Shown here one piece after another: positions 1 to 7,619 of a stretch of 47,877 bases of DNA (position 1 is the first letter of the stretch; each line of letters begins with the position of its first letter). A model generated the notes under the pieces. That model ran no database searches. It was given only the letters and a program-made list of their open reading frames with translations, and had not been told where the DNA came from. Source of the DNA: Bacillota bacterium (GTDB lineage: Bacteria > Bacillota > Clostridia > Acetivibrionales > DSM-1351); the NCBI GenBank assembly GCA_023409265.1, contig JAEYHZ010000042.1, forward strand, positions 1 to 47,877, given 5' to 3'. The position numbers and the translations under genes are program-made.

Positions 1-49
1 ACGGCTTTGCCTTGCCACAAAACAAATCCATCAGCTCAAAAATCTTCGA

Positions 50-156
50 CCTCACGCTTTGATATTTTGCTGATTTTCAAGGCGGAAGGACGCAGTCTTG
101 CTTGCCGCAAGGCAAGGACGACAACGATGAAAAGCGGCAAAATGGCTAGCGTGAGG
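50..156. repeat. 107-nt long imperfect hairpin (inverted repeat)
   Basis: The ends CCTCACGCT (50-58) and AGCGTGAGG (148-156) are exact reverse complements. The pairing continues inward with ATTTTGC/GCAAAAT (64-70 with 137-143) and TTTTCA/TGAAAA (74-79 with 128-133). A further hairpin around 96-120 pairs TTGC and TTG with CAA and GCAA. No gene is visible in 1-335 apart from this structure. The rest of the stretch is AT-rich leader DNA ending in the SD AAGGAG at about 320. The GCGTGA end motif recurs in other intergenic repeats of this window. It could be a terminator of a gene left of the window or a mobile hairpin element. Confidence 0.6.
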
Positions 157-335
157 CGTATTGTACGTTGTCAATAGAGGGTTATATCTGAATGCAGGTA
201 TTTACAGCCGATATATATCTGTTGCTGTAATCCTCATTAACAATAATACCTATATTATAAGTATTCATTATGTAACCGCATATCAAATATTGACATATTA
301 TGTACTATAAAATTACGTATAAGGAGTAGATTATA

Positions 336-854
336 ATGTCAGATCAATATGATGAGTACGACGGATACGATGGGTATGATGGGTATGATGACTACGAGGA
401 TTATGAGGATTATGAGGAAGATTATAGACCTGATGGGATGCCCGGCCCAATGATGCCACCGCAAGGTCAGCCTTCCGGACAGCCTGGTTTCCCCTCCGGA
501 CAGCCTGGTTTTCCTCCCGGACAGCCTGGTTTCCCTCCCGGACAGCCTGGGTTCCCTCCCGGACAGCCCGGTCCTCTGATGCCGTATACACCAGGGCCAC
601 ACTTTTTTGGACAAAATGCCCCGAACATGCGTCCTCCCAATTTTACGCCCCGCAGGCCTCAATTTAGTCCCGGCCCTATCAGGCAATGTAGAAACAGGTT
701 CGCATTTATTTGGTTAATTAATGGAAGAAGATTCTGGGCTTGGATTTCGGACGTTCAGGGCCGGACTATTTTTGGTTATAGATGGACCGGCAGAAGATGG
801 GTATATTTTCAAGCTAATGTTAATCAAGTTTTTACCTTTGTATGCGTTAGATAA
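336..854 (+). CDS. Tyr/Asp-rich, Pro-Gly-repeat hypothetical protein (possible spore or surface protein)
   Basis: This is a 172-residue protein with three visible parts. Residues 2-31 are a Tyr/Asp/Glu-rich repeat (DGYDGYDGYDDYEDYEDY). The middle holds about five tandem 7-residue units of the type PPGQPGF, encoded by near-identical 21-bp DNA repeats. The last 55 residues form a compact aromatic and Arg-rich domain with motifs FIWLINGRRFWAW and GYRWTGRRW. The extra Pro in each unit breaks a strict Gly-X-Y collagen register. There is no signal peptide. The start follows the SD AAGGAG. Similar aromatic C-terminal domains occur, from memory, in unnamed Firmicutes proteins with Pro-rich fronts. 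A spore-coat or surface role is only inference. The antisense reading frames here are shadows of the repeat. Confidence 0.8.
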   Translation: MSDQYDEYDGYDGYDGYDDYEDYEDYEEDYRPDGMPGPMMPPQGQPSGQPGFPSGQPGFPPGQPGFPPGQPGFPPGQPGPLMPYTPGPHFFGQNAPNMRPPNFTPRRPQFSPGPIRQCRNRFAFIWLINGRRFWAWISDVQGRTIFGYRWTGRRWVYFQANVNQVFTFVCVR

Positions 855-880
855 AAGTTATAAACCAGATTTATCAGCAA

Positions 881-909
881 GGCCAGATAAAGTTTTAACT
901 TTACTGGCC
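881..909 (+). terminator. Hairpin terminator after the Tyr/Asp-rich gene
   Basis: GGCCAG (881-886) pairs with CTGGCC (904-909) and TAAAGT pairs with ACTTTA around a TTTA loop, with one bulged A. The following bases are T-rich but do not form a clean run. It sits 27 bases after the stop codon and directly before the convergent small gene, so it may serve both strands. Confidence 0.6.
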
Positions 910-918
910 TGATTGATT

Positions 919-1056
919 TTATTTGTTTTCATTGGTATAGGCAATCAATACTATATCCATACCGGATTTCTTTTTTAATTCGGATTCCAGTCTGGATATA
1001 TCGTCAATTATTTCATGATTATCTACCAGTGGCGCAATTTTAAAATTATTATCCAT
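919..1056 (-). CDS. Small conserved-looking hypothetical protein, 45 residues
   Basis: This short minus-strand gene begins MDNNFKIAPLVDNHEIIDD and ends in IAYTNENK, 45 residues followed by TAA. It has a textbook SD, AAGGAGG, six bases before the ATG. The product is acidic to neutral, has no membrane segment, and has a likely helix in the middle (DDISRLESELKKKSG). I do not recognise the family. It stands alone, convergent with the Tyr/Asp-rich gene and divergent from the SRAP gene. The strong SD and clean codon usage argue that it is real. Function unknown. Confidence 0.65.
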   Translation of the reverse strand: MDNNFKIAPLVDNHEIIDDISRLESELKKKSGMDIVLIAYTNENK

Positions 1057-1357
1057 ATAAATCCTCCTTATTTGATTAATTCAAGTAAGTGATATTCACT
1101 GATAATATATTATTTACACTGAAGATTAAAAGTATGAATATTTTAAAAAAGTGAAAAATTCAATATTGAAAATCTATTTTTATTCAGGCAAAAGCCATAA
1201 AAATCAGTTATAATAGTAATATAACGTGGCAAAGGTATGAAAATTTTTCTCTAATGAAATAATTTCCCACTTAGCCTATGGGTTATAAAAGCCTAAAAAA
1301 ATTGCAAATAAATACTACACGGATAAAAATAAATTAAAATTACCAAAGGAGGCTAAA
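1057..1357. other. AT-rich divergent intergenic region
   Basis: About 300 bases lie between the small minus-strand gene and the SRAP gene. I see a TATAAT at about 1209-1214 without a convincing -35, and no long hairpin. Both flanking promoters should lie here. Only the two SD sites can be placed firmly: AAGGAGG for the small gene and AAAGGAGG for SRAP. Confidence 0.4.
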
Positions 1358-1978
1358 ATGTGCGGACGTTATGTTGTATTTACTGAAGAAGAAAACGAAG
1401 AATTGATTAATATTATTAATGGAATTGACGAAAGATATAAAAGTGAAACAGTTAAAATGAAAACAGGTGAAATCTTTCCTACCGATACAGTTCCGGTTAT
1501 TACAGGAACACCTGACAACAATAGAGACATACATCTTTTTAAATGGGGCTTTCCCAACTATATGAAACCAAGTGCAGTCATTATAAATGCCAGATGCGAA
1601 ACCCTGCATGAAAAACCTTCTTTTCGCAGGCTGATTGCCTCAGGCCGTTGCCTTGTGCCTGCAAGCGGCTTTTATGAATGGAAAGCTGCCGACGGCACCG
1701 CCAGAAAAAAGGATAAATACCTTATCCGAACCTCTGCTCCGGGCCTCATGTACTTCGCAGGCCTGTACGGCAGCTTTTTGGATAAGACCGGCATCCCCAC
1801 TACCCGTTTCGTTATCATTACAACAGATGCCAACAGTCAAATGTCCAGCATACACAACAGGATGCCGGTTATCCTTGACAAACATGAGGTCATGGCCTGG
1901 ATCGGTACAGACACTACAAACCTGGACAGTTTTCTCAGGCCTTATGGCAGCGAACTTATCTTTGACAAGGTTGGATAA
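1358..1978 (+). CDS. SRAP-family (YedK/HMCES) abasic-site DNA-protein crosslinking protein
   Basis: This 206-residue protein fits the SOS response-associated peptidase family. Those proteins covalently trap abasic sites in single-stranded DNA through the residue-2 cysteine and can also act as proteases. The diagnostic residues are all present: Cys2 directly after the initiator Met, Asn77 in INARCET, Glu107 in GFYEWK and His166 in SIHNRMP. Length and residue spacing match E. coli YedK. The start is fixed by the SD AAAGGAGG five bases upstream and by the need for Cys2. It is a single gene ended by a strong hairpin. No LexA-type box was recognised upstream. Confidence 0.93.
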   Translation: MCGRYVVFTEEENEELINIINGIDERYKSETVKMKTGEIFPTDTVPVITGTPDNNRDIHLFKWGFPNYMKPSAVIINARCETLHEKPSFRRLIASGRCLVPASGFYEWKAADGTARKKDKYLIRTSAPGLMYFAGLYGSFLDKTGIPTTRFVIITTDANSQMSSIHNRMPVILDKHEVMAWIGTDTTNLDSFLRPYGSELIFDKVG

Positions 1979-1984
1979 AATTTT

Positions 1985-2007
1985 AAGGAGACCCTTTTGG
2001 TCTCCTT
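1985..2007. terminator. Bidirectional terminator between convergent genes
   Basis: AAGGAGACC and GGTCTCCTT form a perfect 9-bp stem around CTTTT. T-rich tracts lie on both sides, so it can end the SRAP gene on the plus strand and the ACT/MBL gene on the minus strand. Confidence 0.85.
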
Positions 2008-2054
2008 TGTTTATCCCTCTGAGTTCAGCTATTTTTAAAACTTTAGATTGCGGA

Positions 2055-3557
2055 TCACATATTTACAGTTTCGGTATGGGGCATGTTCGCCAGTTTGTTG
2101 TTAACTGTTATGGAAAGAGGTCCATGCCCGCCGCATATGATACATGGTTTCTGCAGGTTCTTCCCTATTTCTTCCGCAAGGCTGGTAATCTGTTTCCTCA
2201 TTTCGGTAGCTTTTACAGAATCCGAATTGACACTTCGCATCAGGTACGGCGCAAGAGAATTAAACTCGGCTCTTTCAGGACTGAAACCGCTGATATTGAC
2301 CAGGATGTCACCTGTAAAAGCTACTCCGAACTTCCTGCATACAAAAACCATTTCTCCGTACACATGTCCGCCGCTGCCCTCAAGCACTTCAAATTCAAGA
2401 TCTCCAACAGTGAAGTTACCTATATGCAGCAGATCCCTATGTTCTTCGGGAGTATTTCCATCGTCAATCATCTTAAATTTCTCAGTACCCGGCGGAATAT
2501 ACCCCGAGATTATACGGCTAAGCTTACTGTAACCAAGACCTATTTCATTATGCTCTCTGTAATCGGGTATTCCCAGGGACTGACGTTTGAGATTATCAGC
2601 ACTCTTTTTATTTACACATATTTCTGCCTTCTCCAGCTTTGCCAACAAGCCGCAGTGGTCCACATCTGCATGAGAAATATACACCCTTTGCAGCCTGTTC
2701 TCCCAATCAGCAAACAGTTTATTAAAAATTTCAAACATTTCTACGGAATATATGGTATAGCCTGTATCCACAAGTACAATTTCATCCTGAGTTTCCATTA
2801 CGTAAGTATTACTTCCGCATGGCGGTTGAATACTGTAAAGAGTAACTAAAGGACTGACCCGTACCTTCTCAATATCAGCCTTGAAATTACCGCCCCTGTG
2901 CTTGCTTATAAAATTAGCAAATCTTCTGATATAGTCAAAAACTTTTTTCGGATTTTCTCCTTTTTCCTGGAGTACCTGCCAGATACGGTTGGATTCAGAT
3001 ATGAATTCCATGGTTGTCTCGGTACTCAGGTGCATAAGCTTCTGCATCTCATTAGCAAGACGTATATAAAAGATAGTATTGTCCAGACTGTTTTGTGCGT
3101 CATCATAATCTATAATATCGATGTGATATATTTCACTGATGTCGTCGAGCAGCATTTTAATAATTTTAGGATTTTCAATAAGAAGGCCCATTTTAAAATT
3201 TTGGAAGCCTGTATTATCGGAAGTGGAATTAATGTATGAGATATTAATTCCATATCTGTCGATTATTCTTAATATGGGCAGCACTGAACCCGGTTTATCC
3301 GGAATTTTAACGTTTACAACAACAACTCTTGTTTCTGAGATTTTCTGGTTGAGATAGCCTATATTCTCCAGCTCCTCGGCTATTTGTACCAAATCATCCT
3401 CCTGGGCTTCCACATCTATAAAAAGTGTATGAAGGTCAACAGCTTTGTTATAGCTGACACGTACAATATTTCCGTTATGTCTGGCAATTATTTTTGAAGC
3501 AAGCATAAATGCTCCAGTTTTGTCAGGCATACTTGTAACATAGGTTTTTTTTGGCAT
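2055..3557 (-). CDS. ACT-ACT-metallo-beta-lactamase-fold hydrolase
   Basis: This 500-residue cytosolic protein carries two ACT-like ligand-binding domains (about residues 5-70 and 78-150; the second begins VVVVNVKIPDKPGS). A helical linker follows, then a metallo-beta-lactamase-fold domain from about residue 235. The metal-binding motif HADVDH lies at residues 296-301, with later FTGDI and GGHGP motifs completing the usual set of ligands. ACT domains usually bind amino acids or other small metabolites, so allosteric control of the hydrolase is a fair inference; the substrate is unknown. The SD GGAGG lies nine bases before the ATG. The gene is single. A 404-residue plus-strand frame running through it is only a shadow. 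Confidence 0.85.
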   Translation of the reverse strand: MPKKTYVTSMPDKTGAFMLASKIIARHNGNIVRVSYNKAVDLHTLFIDVEAQEDDLVQIAEELENIGYLNQKISETRVVVVNVKIPDKPGSVLPILRIIDRYGINISYINSTSDNTGFQNFKMGLLIENPKIIKMLLDDISEIYHIDIIDYDDAQNSLDNTIFYIRLANEMQKLMHLSTETTMEFISESNRIWQVLQEKGENPKKVFDYIRRFANFISKHRGGNFKADIEKVRVSPLVTLYSIQPPCGSNTYVMETQDEIVLVDTGYTIYSVEMFEIFNKLFADWENRLQRVYISHADVDHCGLLAKLEKAEICVNKKSADNLKRQSLGIPDYREHNEIGLGYSKLSRIISGYIPPGTEKFKMIDDGNTPEEHRDLLHIGNFTVGDLEFEVLEGSGGHVYGEMVFVCRKFGVAFTGDILVNISGFSPERAEFNSLAPYLMRSVNSDSVKATEMRKQITSLAEEIGKNLQKPCIICGGHGPLSITVNNKLANMPHTETVNM

Positions 3558-3691
3558 ATCCGGCCTCCACGTACCAATCTTTTAGCAAATATTCAAATAC
3601 TAATGATATTATACCTCAATTTATGCCGACAAAGCTAAACCTGATCCGGTTAAATATATCATTTTAAGAAAAATAATTTTCTTTCTTTATA

Positions 3692-3720
3692 TTTACATTT
3701 CAAGCAAAATATTATATACT
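3692..3720 (+). promoter_or_regulatory. Sigma-A-type promoter of the ribbon-helix-helix gene
   Basis: A -35 TTTACA (3692-3697) and a -10 TATACT (3715-3720) are separated by exactly 17 bases, directly upstream of the iterons. Transcription would start at about 3727, which places all four iterons in the transcribed leader or at the start site. Confidence 0.75.
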
Positions 3721-3728
3721 CTAGTCAG

Positions 3729-3772
3729 ATGGTATCTGGATGGTGTACAGATGGTACACAGATGATGATTAG
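3729..3772 (+). promoter_or_regulatory. Four tandem 11-bp iterons, probable RHH operator
   Basis: The four units are ATGGTATCTGG, ATGGTGTACAG, ATGGTACACAG and ATGATGATTAG, in perfect 11-bp register and ending at the SD. An 11-bp period puts each unit on the same face of the helix, as expected for cooperatively bound ribbon-helix-helix dimers. Autorepression by the gene that follows is inferred. Confidence 0.7.
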
Positions 3773-3781
3773 GAGGATAAT

Positions 3782-4261
3782 ATGGAAACAGAAAAGATAA
3801 CCATAAATATTGGAGCAATTGACCTGGGTCATATTGACCTGCTGGTAGAGCAGGGCTTTTATACCAACAGGACGGATTTTATCCGCACTGCTATCCGCAA
3901 TCAAATGACGGTACATTCGGGAGATATAAGCAGTATTAAAGCGTCAGGTGCTTTAGGACTCAATTCCGTCGTAAAAGAAATCAACAACATAACTTCTGAG
4001 ATTACCAATATGGTTGACCAAAGCAAAGCAGGCATTGATGAAGGTATCACCGGAGGAACAGGTGTTTTCAGTTTTAGCAGAAAAAATCTGGAGCAGGTCA
4101 AATTAAGCGGAACTAAGATTTCTCTCTTTCTTATCGGTATGTTGCTGATTGATAAGGATGTTCCTGCAGAACTGGTAAAAGAAACCTTCAAGAAGGTCAA
4201 GGTATACGGCATTATCAAAGCCAGTGAAGAGGTTAAAAAAGTAATTTCCGAATTAAAATAA
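3782..4261 (+). CDS. CopG/RHH-family transcriptional regulator with extra C-terminal domain
   Basis: This is a 159-residue protein. Residues 1-45 show a ribbon-helix-helix pattern: the beta strand KITINIG, then LVEQGFYTNRTDFIRTAIRN, typical of CopG/MetJ-like dimers. The remaining 110 residues are helical, with a hydrophobic stretch (SLFLIGMLLI) that may be a dimer or ligand-binding part rather than a membrane helix. The SD AGGAGG lies just before the ATG. The gene has its own promoter and sits behind four 11-bp iterons that look like its operator. Its 3' end overlaps the convergent radical SAM gene by nine bases. The target beyond itself is unknown. Confidence 0.8.
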   Translation: METEKITINIGAIDLGHIDLLVEQGFYTNRTDFIRTAIRNQMTVHSGDISSIKASGALGLNSVVKEINNITSEITNMVDQSKAGIDEGITGGTGVFSFSRKNLEQVKLSGTKISLFLIGMLLIDKDVPAELVKETFKKVKVYGIIKASEEVKKVISELK

Positions 4262-5137
4262 ACTTAGCTGTCTGTCATAATAGCCATTTTTATAGGCCTT
4301 TATTATCTCTTCCATTTTGTATAGAAGGCCATACCGATTACACTGCTCTTTAAACAGGGCTTTGAGCTGTTTTGCCCGGGGTGAATGGCACTGATAGGAA
4401 TCTCCAAACTCTTGGATATATTTTTTCTTCATTCCGGGAAAAAGCTCGTCAAGCTTGGAAAAATACCACTCTCTTTGATTCATGCGGAGTGTCACGCCCA
4501 TGGCAGGATAGATAAATTTTGCACCGTTTTCATAAGCAAGCCTGATTATGCCCGATATATTTTCTTCTGTGTCCTCTATGAACGGCAACACAGGCATCAT
4601 GAGAATACCTGCAAAAATACCGTTTTCACTTAGTTTTTTGATAGCTGCAAACCTGCTGGAAGGAGGTACGGCATTTTGTTCAACCTTATGGGCCAGTCCA
4701 TCATCACAGCAGGTAACGGTTATTTTCACAAGAACCGGGGAATGCTGCCGGATTGTATTTAATATATCGATATCCCTTGTTACAAGATCACTTTTGGTGG
4801 CAATAGATATGCCAAAGCCGAACCGGTTGATTATTTCAAGAGCCCCTCTTGTAAGTTCAAGCTGTTTTTCAAAAGGATTATAGGGATCACTCATAGCGCC
4901 TGTCCCAATAACTCCTTTTTTCCGTTTGGACTTAATATCCCGATAGATCAGGTCCAGAGCATTTTCTTTTACCCTTACCTCATCGAAATTTGCCACATGG
5001 TAACATTCACTGCGGCTGTCACAATATATACATCCATGATTGCAGCCTTTGTATATATTCATGTTGTAGTTGTTTCCAAACCAGTTATTATTCTCGGCAT
5101 AGCCCGATATTACTGTTTTTGCTGGTATATATTCCAT
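4253..5137 (-). CDS. Radical SAM protein of the SplB-like (COG1533) group
   Basis: This 294-residue protein has the radical SAM cysteine motif CNHGCIYC (Cys32, Cys36, Cys39, CX3CX2C). A further GTGAMSDPYNPFE motif matches the group loosely related to spore photoproduct lyase. It presumably binds one [4Fe-4S] cluster and S-adenosylmethionine; the substrate of this subgroup is not known to me. The start has an AAGGG SD. It lies two bases after the stop of the acetyltransferase gene, so the two are co-transcribed. A true SplB is encoded separately at 17.9 kb, so this is probably not the spore repair enzyme. Confidence 0.85.
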   Translation of the reverse strand: MEYIPAKTVISGYAENNNWFGNNYNMNIYKGCNHGCIYCDSRSECYHVANFDEVRVKENALDLIYRDIKSKRKKGVIGTGAMSDPYNPFEKQLELTRGALEIINRFGFGISIATKSDLVTRDIDILNTIRQHSPVLVKITVTCCDDGLAHKVEQNAVPPSSRFAAIKKLSENGIFAGILMMPVLPFIEDTEENISGIIRLAYENGAKFIYPAMGVTLRMNQREWYFSKLDELFPGMKKKYIQEFGDSYQCHSPRAKQLKALFKEQCNRYGLLYKMEEIIKAYKNGYYDRQLSLF

Positions 5138-5139
5138 TG

Positions 5140-5898
5140 TTACAGACCCTTCTCGTCAAGGAATTTTATAAACTTTGCTTCACTGAGTATTTCATTTGTA
5201 ACAAACCGTCCGTTATAAAAGAGACTGTATGTGGTAAAAGGCGCCGGCGCCGTCTGAGCTTCTTCCTTTGAGGTTATTTTGTATGTGGTAAATTGGACAC
5301 CTCGTTCTCTGGCGATGTTTTCAAGCAGCGGTACATACTTGGCATTATATGGGCAATGATTTGTATAGTAAAGTATCAGTCCCCTATCCTCAAGTACATT
5401 CTGCTTTACACTGGCTTTGAAGACCGGAACAGTTCCTGCGTTGTCAAAGGGAAGATAAAGCAGCTCATAAAAGGGCTCACATTTATCTGCAACCTTGAAG
5501 CCTTTATATTTAAGAAATTTAGGATCTGACAGAAAGGGCATTTTTTTAGCGGCAGATAGTGCAACCAGGCCTTTTTTGCCCTGTGCTCCGGAATCTGCAA
5601 TACATTCGTTCAGCAGGCCCGTTGCATAGCCTTTTCCTTTAAAGCTCCCCGCCACCCAGAAACAGTCAATAAACATATATCCGTCAGCACTAATGGGACA
5701 CCATGCGTTTTCAGCCGGAATATACTCAATAAATACCTTTCCTCTTTCATTAAGTTTCTTGAATACCATTCCATCCTGAAATCTTTCCTTTAACCAGGCC
5801 TTTTTGGATACTGCACATACGTCTCCCTTTTTATCTGAACTTGCACAGCAAATATCCTCATAATCTATATTGTCCATGGTTACATTAATAAAATGCAT
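5140..5898 (-). CDS. GNAT N-acetyltransferase with C-terminal YoaP-like domain
   Basis: This 252-residue protein has an N-terminal GNAT fold. Its acetyl-CoA loop is visible as GSFKGKGYATGLLNECI. A C-terminal segment of about 90 residues contains LYYTNHCPYNAKYVP, which resembles the thioredoxin-like YoaP domain of the B. subtilis protein of that name; the CPYNAK motif is a degenerate CxxC with one Cys. The substrate is unknown. The SD AGGAG lies nine bases upstream of the ATG. It is the first gene of a two-gene unit with the radical SAM protein. Confidence 0.83.
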   Translation of the reverse strand: MHFINVTMDNIDYEDICCASSDKKGDVCAVSKKAWLKERFQDGMVFKKLNERGKVFIEYIPAENAWCPISADGYMFIDCFWVAGSFKGKGYATGLLNECIADSGAQGKKGLVALSAAKKMPFLSDPKFLKYKGFKVADKCEPFYELLYLPFDNAGTVPVFKASVKQNVLEDRGLILYYTNHCPYNAKYVPLLENIARERGVQFTTYKITSKEEAQTAPAPFTTYSLFYNGRFVTNEILSEAKFIKFLDEKGL

Positions 5899-5941
5899 TT
5901 TTCTGTTCTCCTGATCTCTACTTTATTGTGTCGTCTGCATA

Positions 5942-6412
5942 CTACTGCTTTAACGCTATATATATGTGAATTTCCTGATTATTTATATCCTCAGAGTTAT
6001 TCTGATATTCTTCAAAATCACTGCTGTACTTTCTATTCAGCTCCATACCCCATAGTTTCGACCAGAATTCTCCCACCGCCTTCTGAACATGTCCCGTTAC
6101 AACAAACTTTGCATAGGCACCTGCAGGAATAGTCTTTAAGACCATATTATCCGGTAAATCCGCAGCTTTACTTATTTCACAGCAGGCGACAAAATTATAG
6201 GGTTTTGTAAAATCACCTTCATAGTCTGTATAAAGGCCAATTGATTTAGAGTTGATTTTATCAGGAATCAAACTGCAGGTGCCTTGCTGCAGGAACTCTC
6301 CCCAGACCCTGCCTATATCGGCCATAGCCTGTCCATTTCCGTTAGTAGTTCGTACCTGTATTCCTGCAACAGTCCTTTCTTTAAGCTCAACAATCTCATA
6401 ATTCATACTCAT
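5942..6412 (-). CDS. GyrI-like small-molecule-binding domain protein
   Basis: This is a protein of about 156 residues with the GyrI/AraC effector-binding fold (ELKERTVAGIQVRT at the start, GLYTDYEGDF in the middle, PAGAYAKFVVTGH and the IYIALKQ end strand). Such stand-alone domains bind hydrophobic or cationic compounds and some act as hydrolases or toxin antagonists. I chose the ATG nine bases after AAAGGAG; an ATG two codons earlier is too close to the SD. A perfect palindrome upstream overlaps its promoter and matches the site before the neighbouring WYL regulator gene, so that regulator probably controls it. Confidence 0.82.
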   Translation of the reverse strand: MSMNYEIVELKERTVAGIQVRTTNGNGQAMADIGRVWGEFLQQGTCSLIPDKINSKSIGLYTDYEGDFTKPYNFVACCEISKAADLPDNMVLKTIPAGAYAKFVVTGHVQKAVGEFWSKLWGMELNRKYSSDFEEYQNNSEDINNQEIHIYIALKQ

Positions 6413-6456
6413 ATTCATACACTCCTTTTATTTGTTAATAAAAGGATAGCATACCG

Positions 6457-6480
6457 AATATGACATAAGCGTGTCATATT
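6457..6480. promoter_or_regulatory. Palindromic operator, site 1, before the GyrI-like gene
   Basis: AATATGACA and TGTCATATT are exact reverse complements separated by six bases. The right half, read on the minus strand, places ATGACA as a possible -35 with TATGCT 18 bases downstream, so a bound protein would block the promoter. The site recurs before the WYL regulator at 7481-7500. Confidence 0.72.
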
Positions 6481-6515
6481 TTAATATTAATCTAACTAAC
6501 ATACCACTGATCATT

Positions 6516-7442
6516 TTACTCACCACTGGAGGGTTCTTCTTGCCTATACTGCTTCAAGGTATCCTCAAGCCTTTTAACAATAATATCTCTTACGTATTCC
6601 GGTTCAATAACTTTGGCAGCATTTCCAAAGGATAATATGTATCCGTACACCCAGTCGCTTTCAGGATAGGAAACCGTAACCTCAAAACTTCCATCTTCAT
6701 TTATTGAAATAGAATTTTCATTGAATTCATCATAAACACGGTAGGCAACAGATTTGTCCAACTGAAGTGTCAGTTCAACCAGATTAAAATTTACTTCTCT
6801 GCCTGCACTGGATGAGTCCTCTTTAAAAGGCCTTTTCTCGTATGAATGATCAGTTAGCTTAACCTCCTTCATTCGGGTAAGCTTGAAAATTCTATAAGCT
6901 TGTTTTTCCAGACAAAATGCTTTTAAATACCAGGTCTTATCCTTAAACCAGAGCTGAATAGGCTCCACTTCTCTATTGCTGTTACTGCCGTATGAACTTA
7001 AATAATCAAAATTAATCACTTTTTTATTGATTATGGCTGTTTTTATCAGGTTAAATTTATTCCTGTTAGTCTCACCCCAATGGGAAAAATCAACATCAAC
7101 CCAGTTATAGTCGTCCTCCTTGTTAAATAAAAGTCCCAATTTTGATATGACATTATCTACTTCAGGATAATGAATTGCATTGAGGCCTTGTAAGGCTGCC
7201 AGAATTTCCTTCTGCTCAGAATCGGATAAAATGGATTTATTCAGGACATAGTTATCCAGAAGACTTATTCCGCCTCCCTTTCCCTTACTCATGTATATAG
7301 GTATTCCGGCATCGGAAAGTACATCTATATCTCTGTAAATAGTCCGAATAGACACTTCAAAGCGTTCGGCCAGTTCTTTTGCGGTTATGAGCTTTTTATC
7401 CAGCAATATATAAACAATTTCAAATAGCCTGTTAATTTGCAT
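6516..7442 (-). CDS. YafY-type HTH/WYL-domain transcriptional regulator
   Basis: This 308-residue regulator has an N-terminal HTH (residues 1-60, with LAERFEVSIRTIYRDIDVL as recognition region) and a central WYL domain (VEPIQLWFKDKTWYLKAFC). The C-terminal part is the usual WCX region. WYL domains sense ligands such as nucleotides or nucleic acid fragments. The chosen ATG follows GGAGGG by four bases; an earlier frame extension lacks an SD. A TATAAT -10 lies at 7464-7469 (minus strand), just downstream of a TGACA/TGTCA palindrome, so the gene very likely autoregulates and also controls the GyrI-like gene. Confidence 0.9.
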   Translation of the reverse strand: MQINRLFEIVYILLDKKLITAKELAERFEVSIRTIYRDIDVLSDAGIPIYMSKGKGGGISLLDNYVLNKSILSDSEQKEILAALQGLNAIHYPEVDNVISKLGLLFNKEDDYNWVDVDFSHWGETNRNKFNLIKTAIINKKVINFDYLSSYGSNSNREVEPIQLWFKDKTWYLKAFCLEKQAYRIFKLTRMKEVKLTDHSYEKRPFKEDSSSAGREVNFNLVELTLQLDKSVAYRVYDEFNENSISINEDGSFEVTVSYPESDWVYGYILSFGNAAKVIEPEYVRDIIVKRLEDTLKQYRQEEPSSGE

Positions 7443-7480
7443 AGATCCCTCCACATTACTAAAATTATATCATTTTAACC

Positions 7481-7500
7481 TGACAATAGCATGTCATATT
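7481..7500. promoter_or_regulatory. Palindromic operator, site 2, before the WYL regulator
   Basis: TGACA, six bases, then TGTCATATT. The right half is identical to site 1 and the left half is shorter. It covers the expected -35 region of the regulator, whose -10 TATAAT is at 7464-7469 on the minus strand. Confidence 0.68.
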
Positions 7501-7556
7501 TTAGGCAAGAAAATATTAACTACACTTAATCATGCCTTAGCTAGAAAAAGCTGTAT

Positions 7557-7583
7557 AAAAAAATATCCGCTTTTATGCGGATA
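7557..7583 (-). terminator. Intrinsic terminator of the rhodanese gene
   Basis: TATCCGC and GCGGATA form a perfect 7-bp stem around six bases. A run of seven A on the plus strand at 7557-7563 gives the U-tract on the minus strand. Confidence 0.88.
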
Positions 7584-7619
7584 CCAGATAAGATTCTTAA
7601 ATATTTTATTTAGCATTAA

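Noticed and set aside
1635..2849. 404-residue plus-strand frame
   Set aside because: It runs through the end of the SRAP gene, a terminator, and the antisense of the ACT/MBL gene. It has no SD or family features.
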